64,000 nt of DNA from Siphlonurus alternatus (GCA_949825025.1 OX463779.1:43904249-43968248), one strand, 5' to 3'; positions 1 through 13,078 are shown, counted from the stretch's first letter. Numbers and translations are program-made. Notes: generated by a model from the letters alone, not told the origin.

Positions 1-262
1 ATATTGGTGATTGTTGGGGTTAACGACTTGCTTACTAGCTTCAAATGTTCATTCGTAATAAAATCTGGGCCCGAAGCTTTATTGTTTTTTAGGCTTTGCA
101 TACAATTATAGACTTCAAATTCATTAAGAGGAATATAATTTGAGTTACAATTATAGTCTCTTGTTAATGATAAAAGATTGAGAGTTTGGTCGGATTGTAA
201 TTTATTTGTATTTAAGATATTTGTAAAATGGTTTTCCCATTTGTCTATGTTAATTGGGCATG
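1..262 (-). mobile_element. LINE reverse-transcriptase fragment, cut by window edge
   Basis: The minus strand is open from about 262 down to base 1 without a stop. It reads as the N-terminal part of a non-LTR reverse transcriptase. Recognisable pieces are W-E-N-H-F-T-N-I-L near the start and LKNNKASGPDFITNEHLK, the conserved block that precedes the catalytic palm. No start codon is present and the frame continues beyond the left edge. It lies upstream of the first visible KIF21 exon, presumably in an intron of that gene and antisense to it. It covers a different part of the RT domain from the copy at 7578-8848, so the two could belong to one family, but they share no overlap to test this. Confidence 0.75.
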
Positions 263-544
263 ACTTAGTTGGTGTATAATTATTATAGATGTATAATAAA
301 TAAAAATAAAAAGGAAACAAAAACAAACTAAAAACTACTTGATTTACAGCATTTTCAACCTTTTTTATCTGATGATAAAACTTAAACAGTACCATATATT
401 AATGTATTGTATTTGCTAATTAAACTAGGAAAATTGATACACAAGGTAAAATCAAAATTCATCTATTTTAAAGGTCATCATTTTCTACAACAGACTTTGT
501 TAGATTTTCTATTCCCACTGAGAACAGCTGACGTTTGTCTCCAG

Positions 545-3500
545 CTGGAGCAGAGCAACGAGATGCAGGAGCAGCTCTTGCAGCACGTCCTCCAGCAGAA
601 CGGGCTCGGCACCGTCGGCTCCAGTACCACCCTGGCCGACGAGCCTCCCCCTCCCGACCTGCAGGCCTCCGACAGCTCCGACGAGTCCAGAGCTCCCTCA
701 CCCACCCCCAGGTGAGTTCATTATGTACCGAGGTTCTCTCAGTCTCAACCAGGTGATCATTTACTGAGGTTTCCATGGTTCCCTCAGTCTCAGGTGAATG
801 ATGGGATGTATTGTTACAGGACATGGCCACCCCGGTTTGGAAGGGACCCACAAAACCCTAAGTAATATGCTAGGTCAGGTTCATAAAGAGCCAAAAAGGT
901 CACTTGTGACCAATACCCTACAACAGAGTTCACAGGGCTCATTTAAAGCAAAAGAAAATTATTTTTTCCTATGTCAAATATAATGTCATTTAATATAATT
1001 TTGATGTTTTAAAATTAATGGCCAAGAATGAAAGAGTTGTATTTCATATTTTCCTGATTAATACTTGAACTGTGTCCCTTGGCTTGGCCCTTTTAACTAA
1101 AAAAGTATAAAATTTTGGCCATCAAATTATGAGATGTAAGATTTTGTGGTGGTTTACTGTGTATACAAAAAATATCCTTTCAAGTTTGAAAAGTTAATAA
1201 AATTTATGTGATCATTGCTTGATCAAAATACATTCACATTCATTGTCTCACAGTTTTTTTTTTACACCACTAGTATTCTGCACCTTTCCTCACTATACGA
1301 TGGAGTCACATTCTAAATTATTCTTATTTTATTTTAATACCGTTACCCAATTCTCACTACCCATATTGCCTCTCAGCATGGCCAGCAGCACCAAGTCCAA
1401 GGCTCGGAAGAGGACTGCGGACCCTCAGCAAATGTTGTACCTGCAAGCCTCGTTTCGTGCCGCCCCCTCCTTCCCTGCTGAGCCCGAGGTGCCATCACCG
1501 ATGCCGCCTCCCGTCAGCACAACAGTGTCGAGGATACCAACCGCCCCCACCTCCCTCAAGTAAGTTGCACCAGTGTCCTACTAGAGATGTTAAGTGTGTT
1601 ATCTTAAGCTCAAACCACAATTGATAAGATTTTGCTTTTGTTCTATAAAACAAAATCAGTTTTTCTTGTTATATTGTTCATGATTCGCCTTTGAAATCAT
1701 CCGTCACCAATCAAAATAATATCAATTGTGGTTTGAGCTTTAGAGTCCTTCTGTTTGTTTTCCAACAAGCTGTTTTTTTTTTTTTTTAGATTTGTTAGAC
1801 TCCAAATTAATATGTCACAACAATCTGGATGGATCACTTAGCAAGTGTTAAAGAATTAGAAAAAAGTAATGCTGATTGCAAATTCAATTTTATTCAAATA
1901 TTTATTTCACAATTTATCATTTTATTTACGCAATTAAGATGAAAGTATTAATCACAATTTAAAGCCACTTTTTTTCTCTGTACAGCAATCTTCGTTCAAC
2001 TCTTTCTGTCGGCATAAAGATGTATAATGTACCGCAGCCAAACAACACTACTGATGGTTACAGAATCATGGGTAATCGTAACGACCCTCGCCAATCTCCG
2101 CTGCCCGTTCGCAAGACGTTCGACGGCTCAGCGTCTCCACGGCTAGCTCGTCGAGGGACGTTCACCATCAGCAACAACTCTGGCCTGGGTCAGGCCACGA
2201 GGCTCGGCTCCATGTGAGTCCCCCCCCTCCCCCCACCTCAGCCCTCCCTGCAGGGGTGAGCATGGTGCTAACACTAATCAGCCATGCTTGGGAACTAATT
2301 TTAGTAGAACAGTGGCGGAGGGTGGGCTGGTTTTTAGGCATTCACTTTTCAATGGAATTAGTCATAGTAGAAGGTTCAGTAGACAGTCCAATGGAACCAG
2401 CTTGACTTCAAGAGTCCACTGAACTGGTTACTGAACCTTTTACAATGAAAATAAGGGAGTATGTCCTAAAACTAATACACCAACCGCCACTGGTAGATTC
2501 ATGTTGTGCAGCTCATGCTCATTTCTCATCTAGGGCCGTCGTGTGGGTTTTTATAATTATAATTATTATTATTTTATCCAGGTATATTTATAGAAAACAT
2601 AATGCTATATAATTTTATTGTATGCTTTCTGGTTGTGTGACTTTATTTTTAAGAATTTAATATTATAAAATGCTGATTGCTAATTTATGACATTTTAAAA
2701 AAATGAATGATTTAATTATAATAAATAAATATTAATTAATATATAATATTTTATTGCATCTATTTTTATCATCAAATTCATTAATGTACCTGCCTGTATT
2801 TAATAACTTGCTAACTTCATTGTTATAACACTGAATGGAAGGCTTGTGCTTGCTGACTAACTGTTCGTGGGCAGGGAGCAAGGCCTCGACTCCACCCCTC
2901 CCAGCTCCCCTCCCACGTACCGGCGCGCCATCTCTCGTGACGAGAACGTCTTCTCGCGACTCACCTCTGCCACGGGGGTCACCAGAGACGACAAGCCAGG
3001 ACACGGGGTCATCAGCCTCTACGCTGGCAGGGTGAGTACCAGAAATTGACAACCTGCATGAAAATTTTTATTGCAGAAATGAATAAAGGGTACCAAATTA
3101 GTACTCTGAATTTTTTCAGATTTTTTTGAGACCCAGAACTATTTTTAAATAATTATTGAAAGTGCAGCCACACCCCCTATAGGCGTCTAGTTTTTATCCT
3201 TTTTATTAAGGATTGATTGGTGCCAACTTAACTTACAGAACTTTCAATAATTATTTAAAAATAGTTCTGGGACTAAAAAAAAAATCTGAAAAAATTCAGA
3301 GTAACTTAATTTGGTACCCTCTATTCTATTCATTTCTGCAATAAATTGTTTTTATGCAGGTTGTCCATTGAGCATTGAATTACTGTTGGAGAGAATACAG
3401 AAGGTCAAACTACTTGTATATATTTTTATGTAAACTTTATTTTTATTTGGACATAATAGAACACTGTGTGTGTATTTTATGATGTTAAAAATTTTGTCAC

Positions 3501-6500
3501 TATTGTCAATTTTATGTTCTTTACACTGATATAGTACTGTATTTTAAAATACCACTATCATTTTGAGAACTGTCTTTTATGTTTTAATAGTGTACCGGTA
3601 ATATCTAACTACAGTAAACATTTCTGGCTCAAAGAAAAAAAATTGCTTTGGAAGTGACATTATTTTACATACCGGTAAGCTTTTGATGCATAAAATTAAA
3701 TTAATGATTGAACGATTGATTGTATTCAATTAAAAATCTAATCAATTTCAAAAAGACTTAGAAGCAAGTTCTGTTACACACTCAGACCCCAGAGAAACAT
3801 TTACCAAACGACCCCAGTTGACACAATGTTTTCTGCAGGCTGCTCACAAGGCGCCCCTCATCTGCACTCACACAGCCGAAGGACACTCGAAGGCCGTGCT
3901 GTCCGTGTTTGCCACCGAAGACCTCCTCTTCTCAGCCTCCAAAGGTATCCCTCAACCTCACGAAAGTGCAAGAAACTTCATTCTTGTGATTTTTAGGAGA
4001 CTTAATTGATGTTGCAATTCACTTTGCTATTATAGATGCACAGTATGATGAAAATTTTATTGATAAAATATGATACAGTATAATGTTAGTAATTTAACTG
4101 TAAATAACTTAATTTTTCCATAAAAAAAAGGCTGAATTCATTCAGTCATGAAGAATCACTAACAGCTTAATTTCACAACAGTAAATTTTTCTGAAGGGCC
4201 ATCTTTGGATTATTTCTCAGTATTATTTTTAGCATTCTCGTCATATCCTTGCCTCAGAATATAGATATTGTATAAACAACGAGATTTCAATGCAAATTGC
4301 AAAACCCAAGATTTTTGCAAAACATTTGGAAACCGATGTGCATGTAACGTAACGTCTCTAATTCCATAAACCACTTCAACACTTATATGATGATATAAAA
4401 GTTGTAGCATCTTTCTTCTTGCGGTCTCTGCTAACACCCTCCTCGTTGTTCAGACCGGACGGTGAAGGTGTGGGACCTGAACCAGGGTCGGGAGAGAGAG
4501 TCCCTGACCGGCCACCCCAACAACGTCGTGGCCGTACGCTACTCTGAGCGGTCTCACCTCGTCTTCACGGTATCTGCCTCCTTCGTGAAGGTGTGGGACT
4601 TGCGGCACAGCCCCGCCAAGCCAATCCACACCCTCTGGTGAGTCACACAAACTCCAGTGTCTCTGATGTTAGTGATCTATACCAAAGATGTACTTTTTTT
4701 AGAGGTATTATTATTTTCTTCTTCTTGTTGTTTTGTGGCATTTAAGCCATTTTACTTCTAGTGGGCCAATAGAGATGTGATTTTTCTTTTTCTTATCTGT
4801 TCATGTTGACAGAACTTCTTTTACTGATCAGAAGAAGTAAAATTAATAAACATGTATTAACAATAATCCACTGCTTATAATTAGTGCAACGGGGAATTCT
4901 CTATTTTTTATTTATTTTTTTCTTTTTAACATTTTTTATGCCTGTTAAATTGTGTCAATGAAGACATTGTTACAATTGCACCTCTTTTATTTGAACTGTA
5001 GGGAGGGGGTTGTAACCTATTAGTAAAAATTTTAACACCATTGTTCTAAAATTATTGAGGATGTTAGTTGAGTTTTTATTTTATTTTTTTTTGGGGGGGA
5101 AGGGGGGGGGGGGTCAATGAGCTTGTTTTTTTAAAAAATAATAATAATAATAAGAAGAATTTACCAGTAAGGCCTTGCTGGTTATTCCTTTCCTCTAATA
5201 AGATTATCACAACCTAACTAAATTGTTTATTCTCCTTTAATTATATTGAATAAATAAGAATTTAATAAATAAAATAATAATTAAATAATTGAGGCTATCA
5301 AACTAGCATAAACACCATTCAGGTAGAAAGTTGTTATCTATATAAAAACAAGATAGGAAACTGACTTTTAATGAAGAGTAGATATTAGCTACATAGTTTG
5401 AACTTGAGGACCTCAATTATAAAAAAATTTAATAACTAAAAAAAAGTCTCGACAGTAGTTTACCGTCAACAACATTCTACTTGTGACAGCTCCTCTGGAA
5501 TGACTGCCAACGGAGTGTTTGCGATGCCGGACCCGCTGGCTATGCCGACGGGCGCCACTCACATCAACGACATTGCCCTGAGTGGCAGTGGGGAGGTGCT
5601 GTACATGGCGGCTGGCGGCAGGGTGCGGCTGTGGGACCTGCGCAGGTCAGTCTTACCTAGATTACATTAGATCACACCTAGTCATTGTTAAGTCACTAAA
5701 TCAGCTGCTTCAATTTTCTATCTTTTCTATCAATTTTCTAATGGACATGTATGAAATTTTTATGAAATTTTTAGATGTAGGACTTAAGTTATGTGTTATA
5801 AATTTTTCAAGATTTTTTTGAACTCTAGAGACCCTTACACTTTTTATACAAAACACTGTAAATATTTAACACCCAAGCATGGGGTAAGGTTCGCAACACC
5901 ATGTTAAAAAAATATTAAAAGTACAGAGAGAGGCATCAATAGGCCTCACTTCTTTATATATAAAAGGGTTGTGGGCTTGAAACTTAAAATTAAAATAACT
6001 TTTTAGTAATACTTCCTGGCTTCTAAAAAACCTGAAATATTTATAATATATATAATTTGATGCCCTCCATTCATTTTTGCAATAAAAATGTCATGCAGTT
6101 TGTCCATTGTACATTATTCAGCAAAAAGTCTCAAGCAGCACCAGCTGATGAAACAGCTGAGAGTCAGTGAGTGTGACGTCAACGTGTGCCAGCAGGTTTG
6201 AGAAGGCCGGCCAGCTGAGTGGGGGCCACCAGGCTGCCGTGATGTGTCTGGCCGTGGGCAGAATCTCAGAGACTGACGACCGAGTGGTCACCGGATCAAA
6301 GGACCACTACATCAAGGTCAGAATATGAAGCATTATATAATGTACAAAATCAAATGACAGTGTAGAATAGACCATAGTGGCCCGCTTTTTTTATGAGCTA
6401 AATCGAAAGAGGGTAAAAAATTATGATGCTGTGATTTTTTTGCGAATTTTTTGCGACCTCAAACATCTTTAAATTAATTATTATAATTTTAATTTTCAGT

Positions 6501-7580
6501 ACTCCTTACCTTACTCCTTACCTGCTGGACATCCCTTACGTCATTACATTCTTTGACGCGATGTATAGCAGCTTCCGTTAGTGTTTTTTTAACAGGTAAT
6601 CATGGGTAAATTACGTAATTCCCGGCGCCACCTGGGCGCCGCGTAGTTTGAATATGATTCGACCAACTCAAATATGCCCGTAACTTTATTAGAATCAATG
6701 CAGTGTACACTTGTAATATCTGAGTAAATTTTGAACTTAATTTACTTAAAAGATTAGGAAATTATACGAACTAACCATTATTTATGGCATACAATTCTGA
6801 AGTGGTAGGAAATACCTTGAAATATAAAAAAAAAAGACGCATACCTGCCACGATCGACGATAACAATTTTTCAAACAGCACTTGAATTGCTCACTTTGAC
6901 ACTAAACATTCATTGAAACTAATTTAATATTTGCACAAATCACTATATATGTTTCTTCATTAAAATTTTAGTATTATAAGCACTATAGGCAGGCATAATA
7001 ATATATTAACGAGGAGAGAGAACATTCAGTAGAATTGTTACAAACATAATTATATATTATATTCTACGAAGTTTATCATGGCTGCTTCGAAGCTAGAAAT
7101 ATTTGGTTTATATCATGTTTGAATAAAAAAAAACTCGGTTAATTAACCTGCTCATCCTTATAAAAATATATAAAAATAGAGAACAAAGTCAACAGAACTT
7201 ATTTATTGCGAAAACAACCATGCATTGTTTTTATTTTCACTCAGCTGGAGTGCTGGAGTTGGCGAGTAGTCTCTTTATTTTATAGCGATCTATAATAAAT
7301 CGATAATTATCTGCCTGATCAAAAGAGTCTTACTTTTTAGTTCTCATTTCTGCCACGCATCATGTAACTAACAGAAATCATGTGGCGCTACTGTACAGAT
7401 TAATATTATCGATTTATATCCGTGTCAGCTGAGTGTTCTGAGAAAATAAAAACAATGCATACAAAGATTATTTTTTGCAATAAATAATTTTTTTCTCTAT
7501 TTTTAAGACTTAATAAATGATTAATATTTAACTGATAATATTATATTATAGTGGAACCAAGTCTGTAAGGATGAGCAGGT

Positions 7581-7611
<31 letters not shown>

Positions 7612-10600
7612 TTCACATTAAATACCAGTTGGTACATTGTGACTACATTATACAGTTATTTAATATCTGAAAACACAAAAAGAAATTAGTAAAACAATAC
7701 ATACATACAATTTATAATATACAAATAATTCCAATATATATAAAACAAAGATTATCAGAAATAAGAATTGACACGTTCATTATTAATATTTTTCTTGTGA
7801 ATAGAATAACAATTCTTTTTAATAAGATAAGTAAACAATTGTGTCTTAAAAATTGATATACTTTCAATTTGTTTTAAAGAATCAGGAAGTTTATTATACA
7901 ATAACGAGCTCAGAAGGAAATGATCTCTTTTAGTTTGCTCGTAAGCTCCATATTTTTTATGGATTAGGTTTGACTGCCTAGTATTATGTCCAGTAATATT
8001 TCTATTAATTTCAAACATAGAATAGTTTCTTTTAACATACATTATCATAAAAAAAATACAAATACTTGGAAAATTCAATATATTAAGTTGCTCCCATATT
8101 TTTTTACAACTTTGTCTGGCTTTTGCTTGAATCATACTTCTAATAATTTTTTTTTGGCAAACAAAAACACTGTCAGCATGGGCAGATGAACCCCACAATA
8201 GAACTCCATAGGTAATAATAGAATACACATAGCCATAGTATACTTTTTTTAACGTTTCTAAATTACACACTTTTCGTAATTGATTCATTGCAAAATTAGT
8301 TTTGGCCAGTTTCTTATTTAGGTCAGCAATATGTGTTTGCCAGGACAATTTGTCATCAATTATTATTCCAAGATATTTACAGTTTGAGACCAGTTTGATA
8401 TTTGTCAATGATTCAAATTGTGTCTTAGTATTAACAGATCTATTGAACAGCATATAATTAGTTTTTAAATGATTTATTACAAGATGGTTATTGTTGAGAT
8501 ACTCTTCGAGAATTTTCATAGCAAGAGCCTGATTTTTTATAAGTTCCTCAAGATTCTTGCCAATAATAAGCAATACAATATCATCTGCATACAGAATAAG
8601 TCTGCAGACACCTTTGAGAGCTATTTCTAAATCATTAATAAATAGAACAAAAAGTAAAGGCCCAAGTACAGAACCTTGTGGAACTCCATGATTACAGTTT
8701 AATTTTTCTGATTTAAATGATTTTTGCTCACCTTTATCATTAATATCACTTACAAAAACATATTGTGTTCTTTGGCTTAGATACGACTCAAAAAAAGATA
8801 GACAGTTTCCTCGTATACCATTAAACTCAAGTTTTGCAAATAATAATTTTTAAATGAGATTTTTTATTCAAACATGATGTAAACCAAAGATTTCTATAGC
8901 TTCGAAGCAGCCATGATAAACTTCGTACAATGTTTATAATAATTATACTGAATGTTCTCTATCCTCGTTAATACTATAGTGCTTAAAATATTAAAATTTT
9001 AATGAAGAAACATATATAGTGATTTGTGCAAATATTAAATTAGTTTCAATGAATGTTTAGTGTCAAAGTGAGCAATTCAAGTGCTGTTTGAAAAATTGTT
9101 ATCGTCGATCGTGGCAGGTATGCGTCTTTTTTTTTTATATTTCAAGGTATTTCCTACCACTTCAGAATTGTATGCCATAAATAATGGTTAGTTCGTATAA
9201 TTTCCTAATCTTTTAAGTAAATTAAGTTCAAAATTTACTCAGATATTACAAGTGTACACTGCATTGATTCTAATAAAGTTACGGGCATATTTGAGTTGGT
9301 CGAATCATATTCAAACTACGCGGCGCCCAGGTGGCGCCGGGAATTACGTAATTTACCCATGATTACCTGTTAAAAAAACACTAACGGAAGCTGATATACA
9401 TCGCGTCAAAGAATGTAATGACGTAAGGGATGTCCAGCAGGTAAGGAGTACTGAAAATTAAAATTATAATAATTAATTTAAAGATGTTTGAGGTCGCAAA
9501 AAATTCGCAAAAAAATCACAGCATCATAATTTTTTACCCTCTTTCGATTTAGCTCATAAAAAAAGCGGGCCACTATGGTCTATTCCTGTACCAATGGTTC
9601 ATCTGATTTATAAATGAATTGAATTTATTTACAAACACAGTTTGAAAAAAAAAAAAATGGTTGATACAGTATCAGATTAAAAAATAAATAAAAATAAAAC
9701 ATCAAAATACATAGTTCAATTCAATTCAATTCATTTATTTAATCACTGGATGTACAAGTACAACATGGATTACGTCATTTTACAAAATATAACAAACAAA
9801 CACCAAAACACTTTACAACAAACATAATATAATACTAACAGTTACTAATAACCTGGCAAATATAATTAATATTAATTATTTATACAAAAATATTTAGAAT
9901 ACAGTACTTAAAAAAGAAAGACTACAAACAATGCACTGGCAGAACTTTACTTTTTATTTCTTTAATCATATATTTTACTGTAAATTAAATGTAACTATTG
10001 TGAAGAAAAAAAATATTGAGGTTGATTAGTATTTGTATTGAAGGAACTCAGATTATTTGTTGTAATGCAAATCTATGTAATAATAAATCACATTAACTAA
10101 TGAGCTATACATCAATAATGCCGTGATAATCTTCCTTATTTCAAATCTCTATGGGCTATAAATGCCAATTATACTGCACTTATTCTTATAATAGTAGTCC
10201 TTGTCTGTTGCATAATAAATAATTGACAAAGCATTAAAGGCCTTCTGAACCTTTTCACAGTATTAAGTGCACGGTTAGCTTTGCTTCAGGGTGATTCGGC
10301 TGCATAATTTTTTTGGTTTCAGTAGCACAAATATCAGAGATAATAGCCGATGAAGAAGCACCTGTGACGTCACTCACGCTCATTCAGCGGCGACAATATA
10401 GGGAAATCCCTGCAAAATATAGGTTCACTCCCGCTGCAACCACGGCCACAATTTTACTTCTGGAATTTTGAAACTTTACCAGGGCAGTCTTGATAGTATT
10501 TGTCAAATAGCCTGAAAGATTTTTTTTGATGACATTCATACAAACCGAGTTATTGCGGTAGCAAGATAAACCAAAAATTTAACATTGTTTTCCTATACAA

Positions 10601-12526
10601 CATTTTTTCTCCTCTTTCTACCGCAATAACTCGGTTTGTATGAATGTCATCAAAAAAAAATCTTTCAGGCTATTTGACAAATACTATCAAGACTGCCCTG
10701 GTAAAGTTTCAAAATTCCAGAAGTAAAATTGTGGCCATGGTTGCAGCGGGAGTGAGCCTATCTTTTGCAGGGATTTCCCTATATTGTCGCCGCTGAATGA
10801 GCGTGAGTGACGTCACAGGTGCTTCTTCATCGGCTATTATCTCTGATATTTGTGCTACTGAAACCAAAAAAATTATGCAGCCGAATCACCCTGAAGCAAA
10901 GCTAACCGTGCACTTAATACTGTGCAAAGGTTCAGAAGGCCTTTAAGTAAACGTGTCTTTACTTCATGCGTTTACTGGAAAAATTATTAAAAATCACTAA
11001 TAAAATAAAGGTAGTCTCATTCTTTTCATGTGATTGAAAAAGACCACACCATTAAATGTTGGTCGAAATGTCTCAACAATGAATTTGTAAATATATTTGT
11101 GTTAAATGTGCCATCAAGACTCTCCTCACTACGGACATTTCATTGTGGTAAGGCTTGTTGGTATTTTCCTATCTCTTTCCTTTTATCAATATATTCAATC
11201 GCAATGGTTCACCTTTCTTTATAAGAATGAAAGGCAGTCTGAAAGCTCTGTGAACGCCCCTGATTTTGTCCTCAGGTGTTTGACGTCCCTGCCGGCCTGG
11301 AGGGTTACATCCAGCCCACCCTGAACCTGGAGCCACCCCACTATGACGGCGTGCAGTCTCTCGTGCTCCACGGAAACATGCTCTTCTCAGGCTCCCGAGA
11401 TAACTCCATCAAGAAGTGGGACCTCGGCAAGCAGGAACTTGTCCAGGTGAGATTTCAACTTTAAGTAAACTATGTCTTTTTTTTATTTCAAACTTATCTC
11501 CGATTACATGGAGCCTTGGCATTCAAAAATAGACATTCAATTCAGGTATAAGTTCTTCATGAAACATAAGAAATTTACCTGTAATAAAAATTGGATATGT
11601 CTCTTCCTACATGGCAGCACTCTTATGTTGGGTGAGGAAGAAGGATTGGGTGGAGGGAAATGGATTCCTAACCTTTTTTTTAAGTAAAATTCTTTTATAA
11701 ATGTAGAGTAAAACCCCTCTGAAATCTGAAACAGTGATGATTTGAAATGTTAAATTATCTCTGTGTTGACTGTAAACTTGTTTGAAGCCACCAAAGTTAG
11801 CGACCGTGTCCACAGTCCCTGAACGGAGCTCACAAGGATTGGGTGTGCGGACTGGCGCTGTTGCACGAGGGTCTGCTGGTGTCGGGGTGCCGTGGTGGGG
11901 TTCTCAAACTGTGGGCCACGGAGACCTGCCTGCCCCTGGGGGAGATCAAGGCACACAGCTCTCCGATCAACGCCGTCACCACAAACTCAACCTGCATCTT
12001 CTCTGCCTCCAAGTGAGTACTGTCATCATTTCAATCGATAGTTTTATAAAATTTGTTACGTGAATATTCCAGATCAAAAGAGAACAAAATTATTACTCAG
12101 TATGCAACAGAAAACAGCCTTGTTCTTTAATAGCTCATATATTTCAAGGTTTTCTATCCAATATATTTTCTACCATATTACCACTACAGTTTACTGCAGT
12201 TTTATATGTAAAGACTACAGTTTTTCCTCGTTAATTTATTATACATAAATTCAGCAATCTTTGCAATGTTTTCTGTACTTTTCTTTATAATAAATTAAAA
12301 AATACTAGTTACTGTAATATTAAGGCAATCTTTGTTCTCTTATAATCAGGAGTAGTTGTTATTAAATTTACTAAAGAAGAGTAAAACATTCTTGAGTGTC
12401 GTTACTTGACGTTTGTGCATGGGCTTGGTGGGTATTTTCAGCTGTGGGGAGGTTCGCTTCTGGAAGGCTCCTCAGAACTCCGCGATGACCATGTCCACCG
12501 GCCACCTCTTTGCACTCTCGCTCTAG
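545..12526 (+). CDS. KIF21: KIF21-type kinesin, C-terminal part with WD40 propeller (5' end outside window)
   Basis: KIF21 kinesins move to microtubule plus ends and restrain microtubule growth; the C-terminal WD40 propeller helps control this. Exons joined by matching phases: 545-711, 1377-1559, 1986-2213, 2875-3031, 3839-3944, 4454-4637, 5490-5645, 6196-6316, 11276-11446, 11816-12012, 12442-12526 (stop TAG 12524-12526). The joined part codes for 584 residues. First comes a short helical segment ([20 protein letters not shown]), then a basic Ser/Pro-rich linker ([15 protein letters not shown]). The propeller starts at [19 protein letters not shown] and shows repeated W-D pairs ([31 protein letters not shown]). 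[21 protein letters not shown] and [12 protein letters not shown] closely match KIF21A/B as I remember them. The first acceptor could instead be at 527. The motor domain lies outside the window. Confidence 0.93.
1607..1739. mobile_element. Short MITE with TTA target duplication
   Basis: Terminal inverted repeats (TIRs) AGCTCAAACCACAATTGAT and its reverse complement bound 133 bases. They are flanked by TTA on both sides (1604-1606 and 1740-1742). A 3-bp TWA-type duplication is typical of the PIF/Harbinger superfamily. There is no coding capacity. It sits in a KIF21 intron. Confidence 0.65.
2310..2492. mobile_element. hAT-like MITE, imperfect palindrome
   Basis: The ends CAGTGGCGG...CCGCCACTG resemble hAT termini, and the interior is largely self-complementary (AAGGTTCAGTA... 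against ...TACTGAACCTT). The flanking 8 bases (TAGTAGAA and GTAGATTC) match only partly, so the target duplication is degraded or misplaced. A related palindrome core occurs at 18933-19030. Confidence 0.5.
3045..3368. mobile_element. MITE family A copy
   Basis: This is a palindromic element with ends TTGACAACCTGCATG and CATGCAGG TTGTCCAT. Just inside the left end is TTTTTATTGCAG|AAATG, an acceptor-like string, and the mirror copy lies at the other end. The interior has ACTATTTTTAAATAATTA and its complement. It begins only 13 bases after the donor of the KIF21 exon ending at 3031. The same family recurs at 5805, 21714, 23628, 28925, 31440, 34452, 35585, 45556, 46193, 48210 and 59093. Confidence 0.75.
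5160..5222 (+). repeat. Solo tail fragment of the Penelope-like element
   Basis: AAGGCCTTGCTGGTTATTCC followed by AATAAGATTATCACAACCTAA matches the terminal segment of the Penelope-like element at 42860-44170, including DNA just beyond its left arm. No endonuclease sequence remains. Confidence 0.55.
5805..6107. mobile_element. MITE family A copy (diverged or chimeric)
   Basis: The right half (AATACTTCCTGG...CATTTTTGCAATAAAAATG, then GTTTGTCCAT) matches family A. The left half resembles the A2 subtype seen at 31440 and 46193 (CACCCAAGCATGGGG). It lies in a KIF21 intron. Confidence 0.55.
7147..7577. mobile_element. Nested palindromic element inside the fold-back
   Basis: The ends AACCTGCTCATCCTTA and TAAGGATGAGCAGGTT are complementary. 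The interior repeats the pattern (ATGCATTGTTTTTATTTTC near the left, its complement near the right). It has no coding sequence. It lies just left of the LINE tail. Confidence 0.55.
7578..8848 (-). mobile_element. 5'-truncated LINE, reverse transcriptase C-terminal part, (AAAT)n tail
   Basis: On the minus strand a single frame runs open from about 8846 to the stop at 7755, roughly 364 codons. It begins [15 protein letters not shown], then [16 protein letters not shown], the RT block [20 protein letters not shown], and the catalytic YADD ([11 protein letters not shown]). The C-terminal region then follows ([20 protein letters not shown]). The layout suits Jockey/CR1/L2-type elements. After a short 3' UTR, a TTTA repeat (7578-7611) is the tail. 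The N-terminal RT, endonuclease and ORF1 are missing. The undamaged frame suggests recent insertion. A partial copy of the same 3' end is at 28330-28460. Confidence 0.85.
9590..10233. repeat. AT-rich intron DNA with repeat-like tract
   Basis: TTCAATTCAATTCAATTC (about 9715) followed by TTTATTTAATCACTGG resembles the 3' end of a retroelement on the minus strand. I see no coding sequence or further structure. Confidence 0.3.
10234..10946. mobile_element. Near-perfect palindromic element flanked by TTAA
   Basis: TTAA (10234-10237), then AGGCCTTCTGAACC, leads into arms of about 330 bases each, mirrored to GGTTCAGAAGGCCT and TTAA (10943-10946). The centre is near 10590. TTAA duplications are typical of piggyBac and Kolobok elements and their MITEs. 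Each arm carries TGACGTCA, the CRE/ATF core. No reading frame is present. Confidence 0.75.
12442..12526 (+). CDS. KIF21: KIF21 proximal alternative last exon
   Basis: The exon follows a TATTTTCAG acceptor and completes an Asn codon (AA|C) left by the 11816-12012 exon. It codes [20 protein letters not shown]..., ending in LFALSL and a TAG stop. The GEVRFWK stretch is the last outer strand of a WD40 propeller. Candidate polyadenylation signals (AATAAA) lie about 550-580 bases downstream. A second exon, 19116-19164, fits the same donor in the same phase, so the two are best read as alternative 3' ends. Confidence 0.8.
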
Positions 12527-13078
12527 CCTGGCTGAGCCGTCGTTGCACCTCTTCTCCTCCTTCTGTTGGCTCTGGTCATTGCAACCTTTGTTTACATGCG
12601 GGACTGAATTCTGTGACTTTGTGCTATGGCAACGTATGGCTGCAGAGTTGTAGACTGATTTGTGATGAATTCAAAACATTAAATACCTGATTGCAGAGAT
12701 GAGGCATAGATAAGGTTCGAACAATCGAAATCATCAAATTTAGCCCTGGCTTTCATCTATGCAATCGGGTGTTTTTATTTTGTTGATAATAGTATTGTTA
12801 ACAATTTTAAGTAGATAAAAAAAATATTTGAGAATTTCATCTCGATTAGTTTGGACTCTCTGTAGCCACACTGTAAAATCCGCCACTGATTTTGTGTCTG
12901 ACCTCTTGAGTTGTAATCAACCAATCCAAGTCTGCCACATAACACACCCTGATTTAGTACATGAATCAGAGTTTGTTGTACCATGGTAGATAAAAAATTA
13001 GCTGTATGGAGTAATTTTACAAGAAGATAAAGAAAAAAATCTTCATGTCACCTGCAGTATTAATATATACTTTTCTGT

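Larger units (their letters stand above)
6365..9586. mobile_element. 3.2 kb fold-back element carrying nested insertions
   Basis: Left arm about 6365-7130 and right arm about 8850-9586 are near-perfect reverse complements. The ends are GAATAGACCATAGTGGCC and GGCCACTATGGTCTATTC, and both arms contain GGCGCCACCTGGGCGCC or its complement. Between the arms lie a smaller palindrome (7147-7577) and a LINE piece (7578-8848). The flanking bases TGTA/CTGTA hint at a short target duplication, but I could not fix it. There is no transposase frame, so I class it only as a non-autonomous fold-back element. It fills most of the 5 kb KIF21 intron 6317-11275. Confidence 0.75.
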
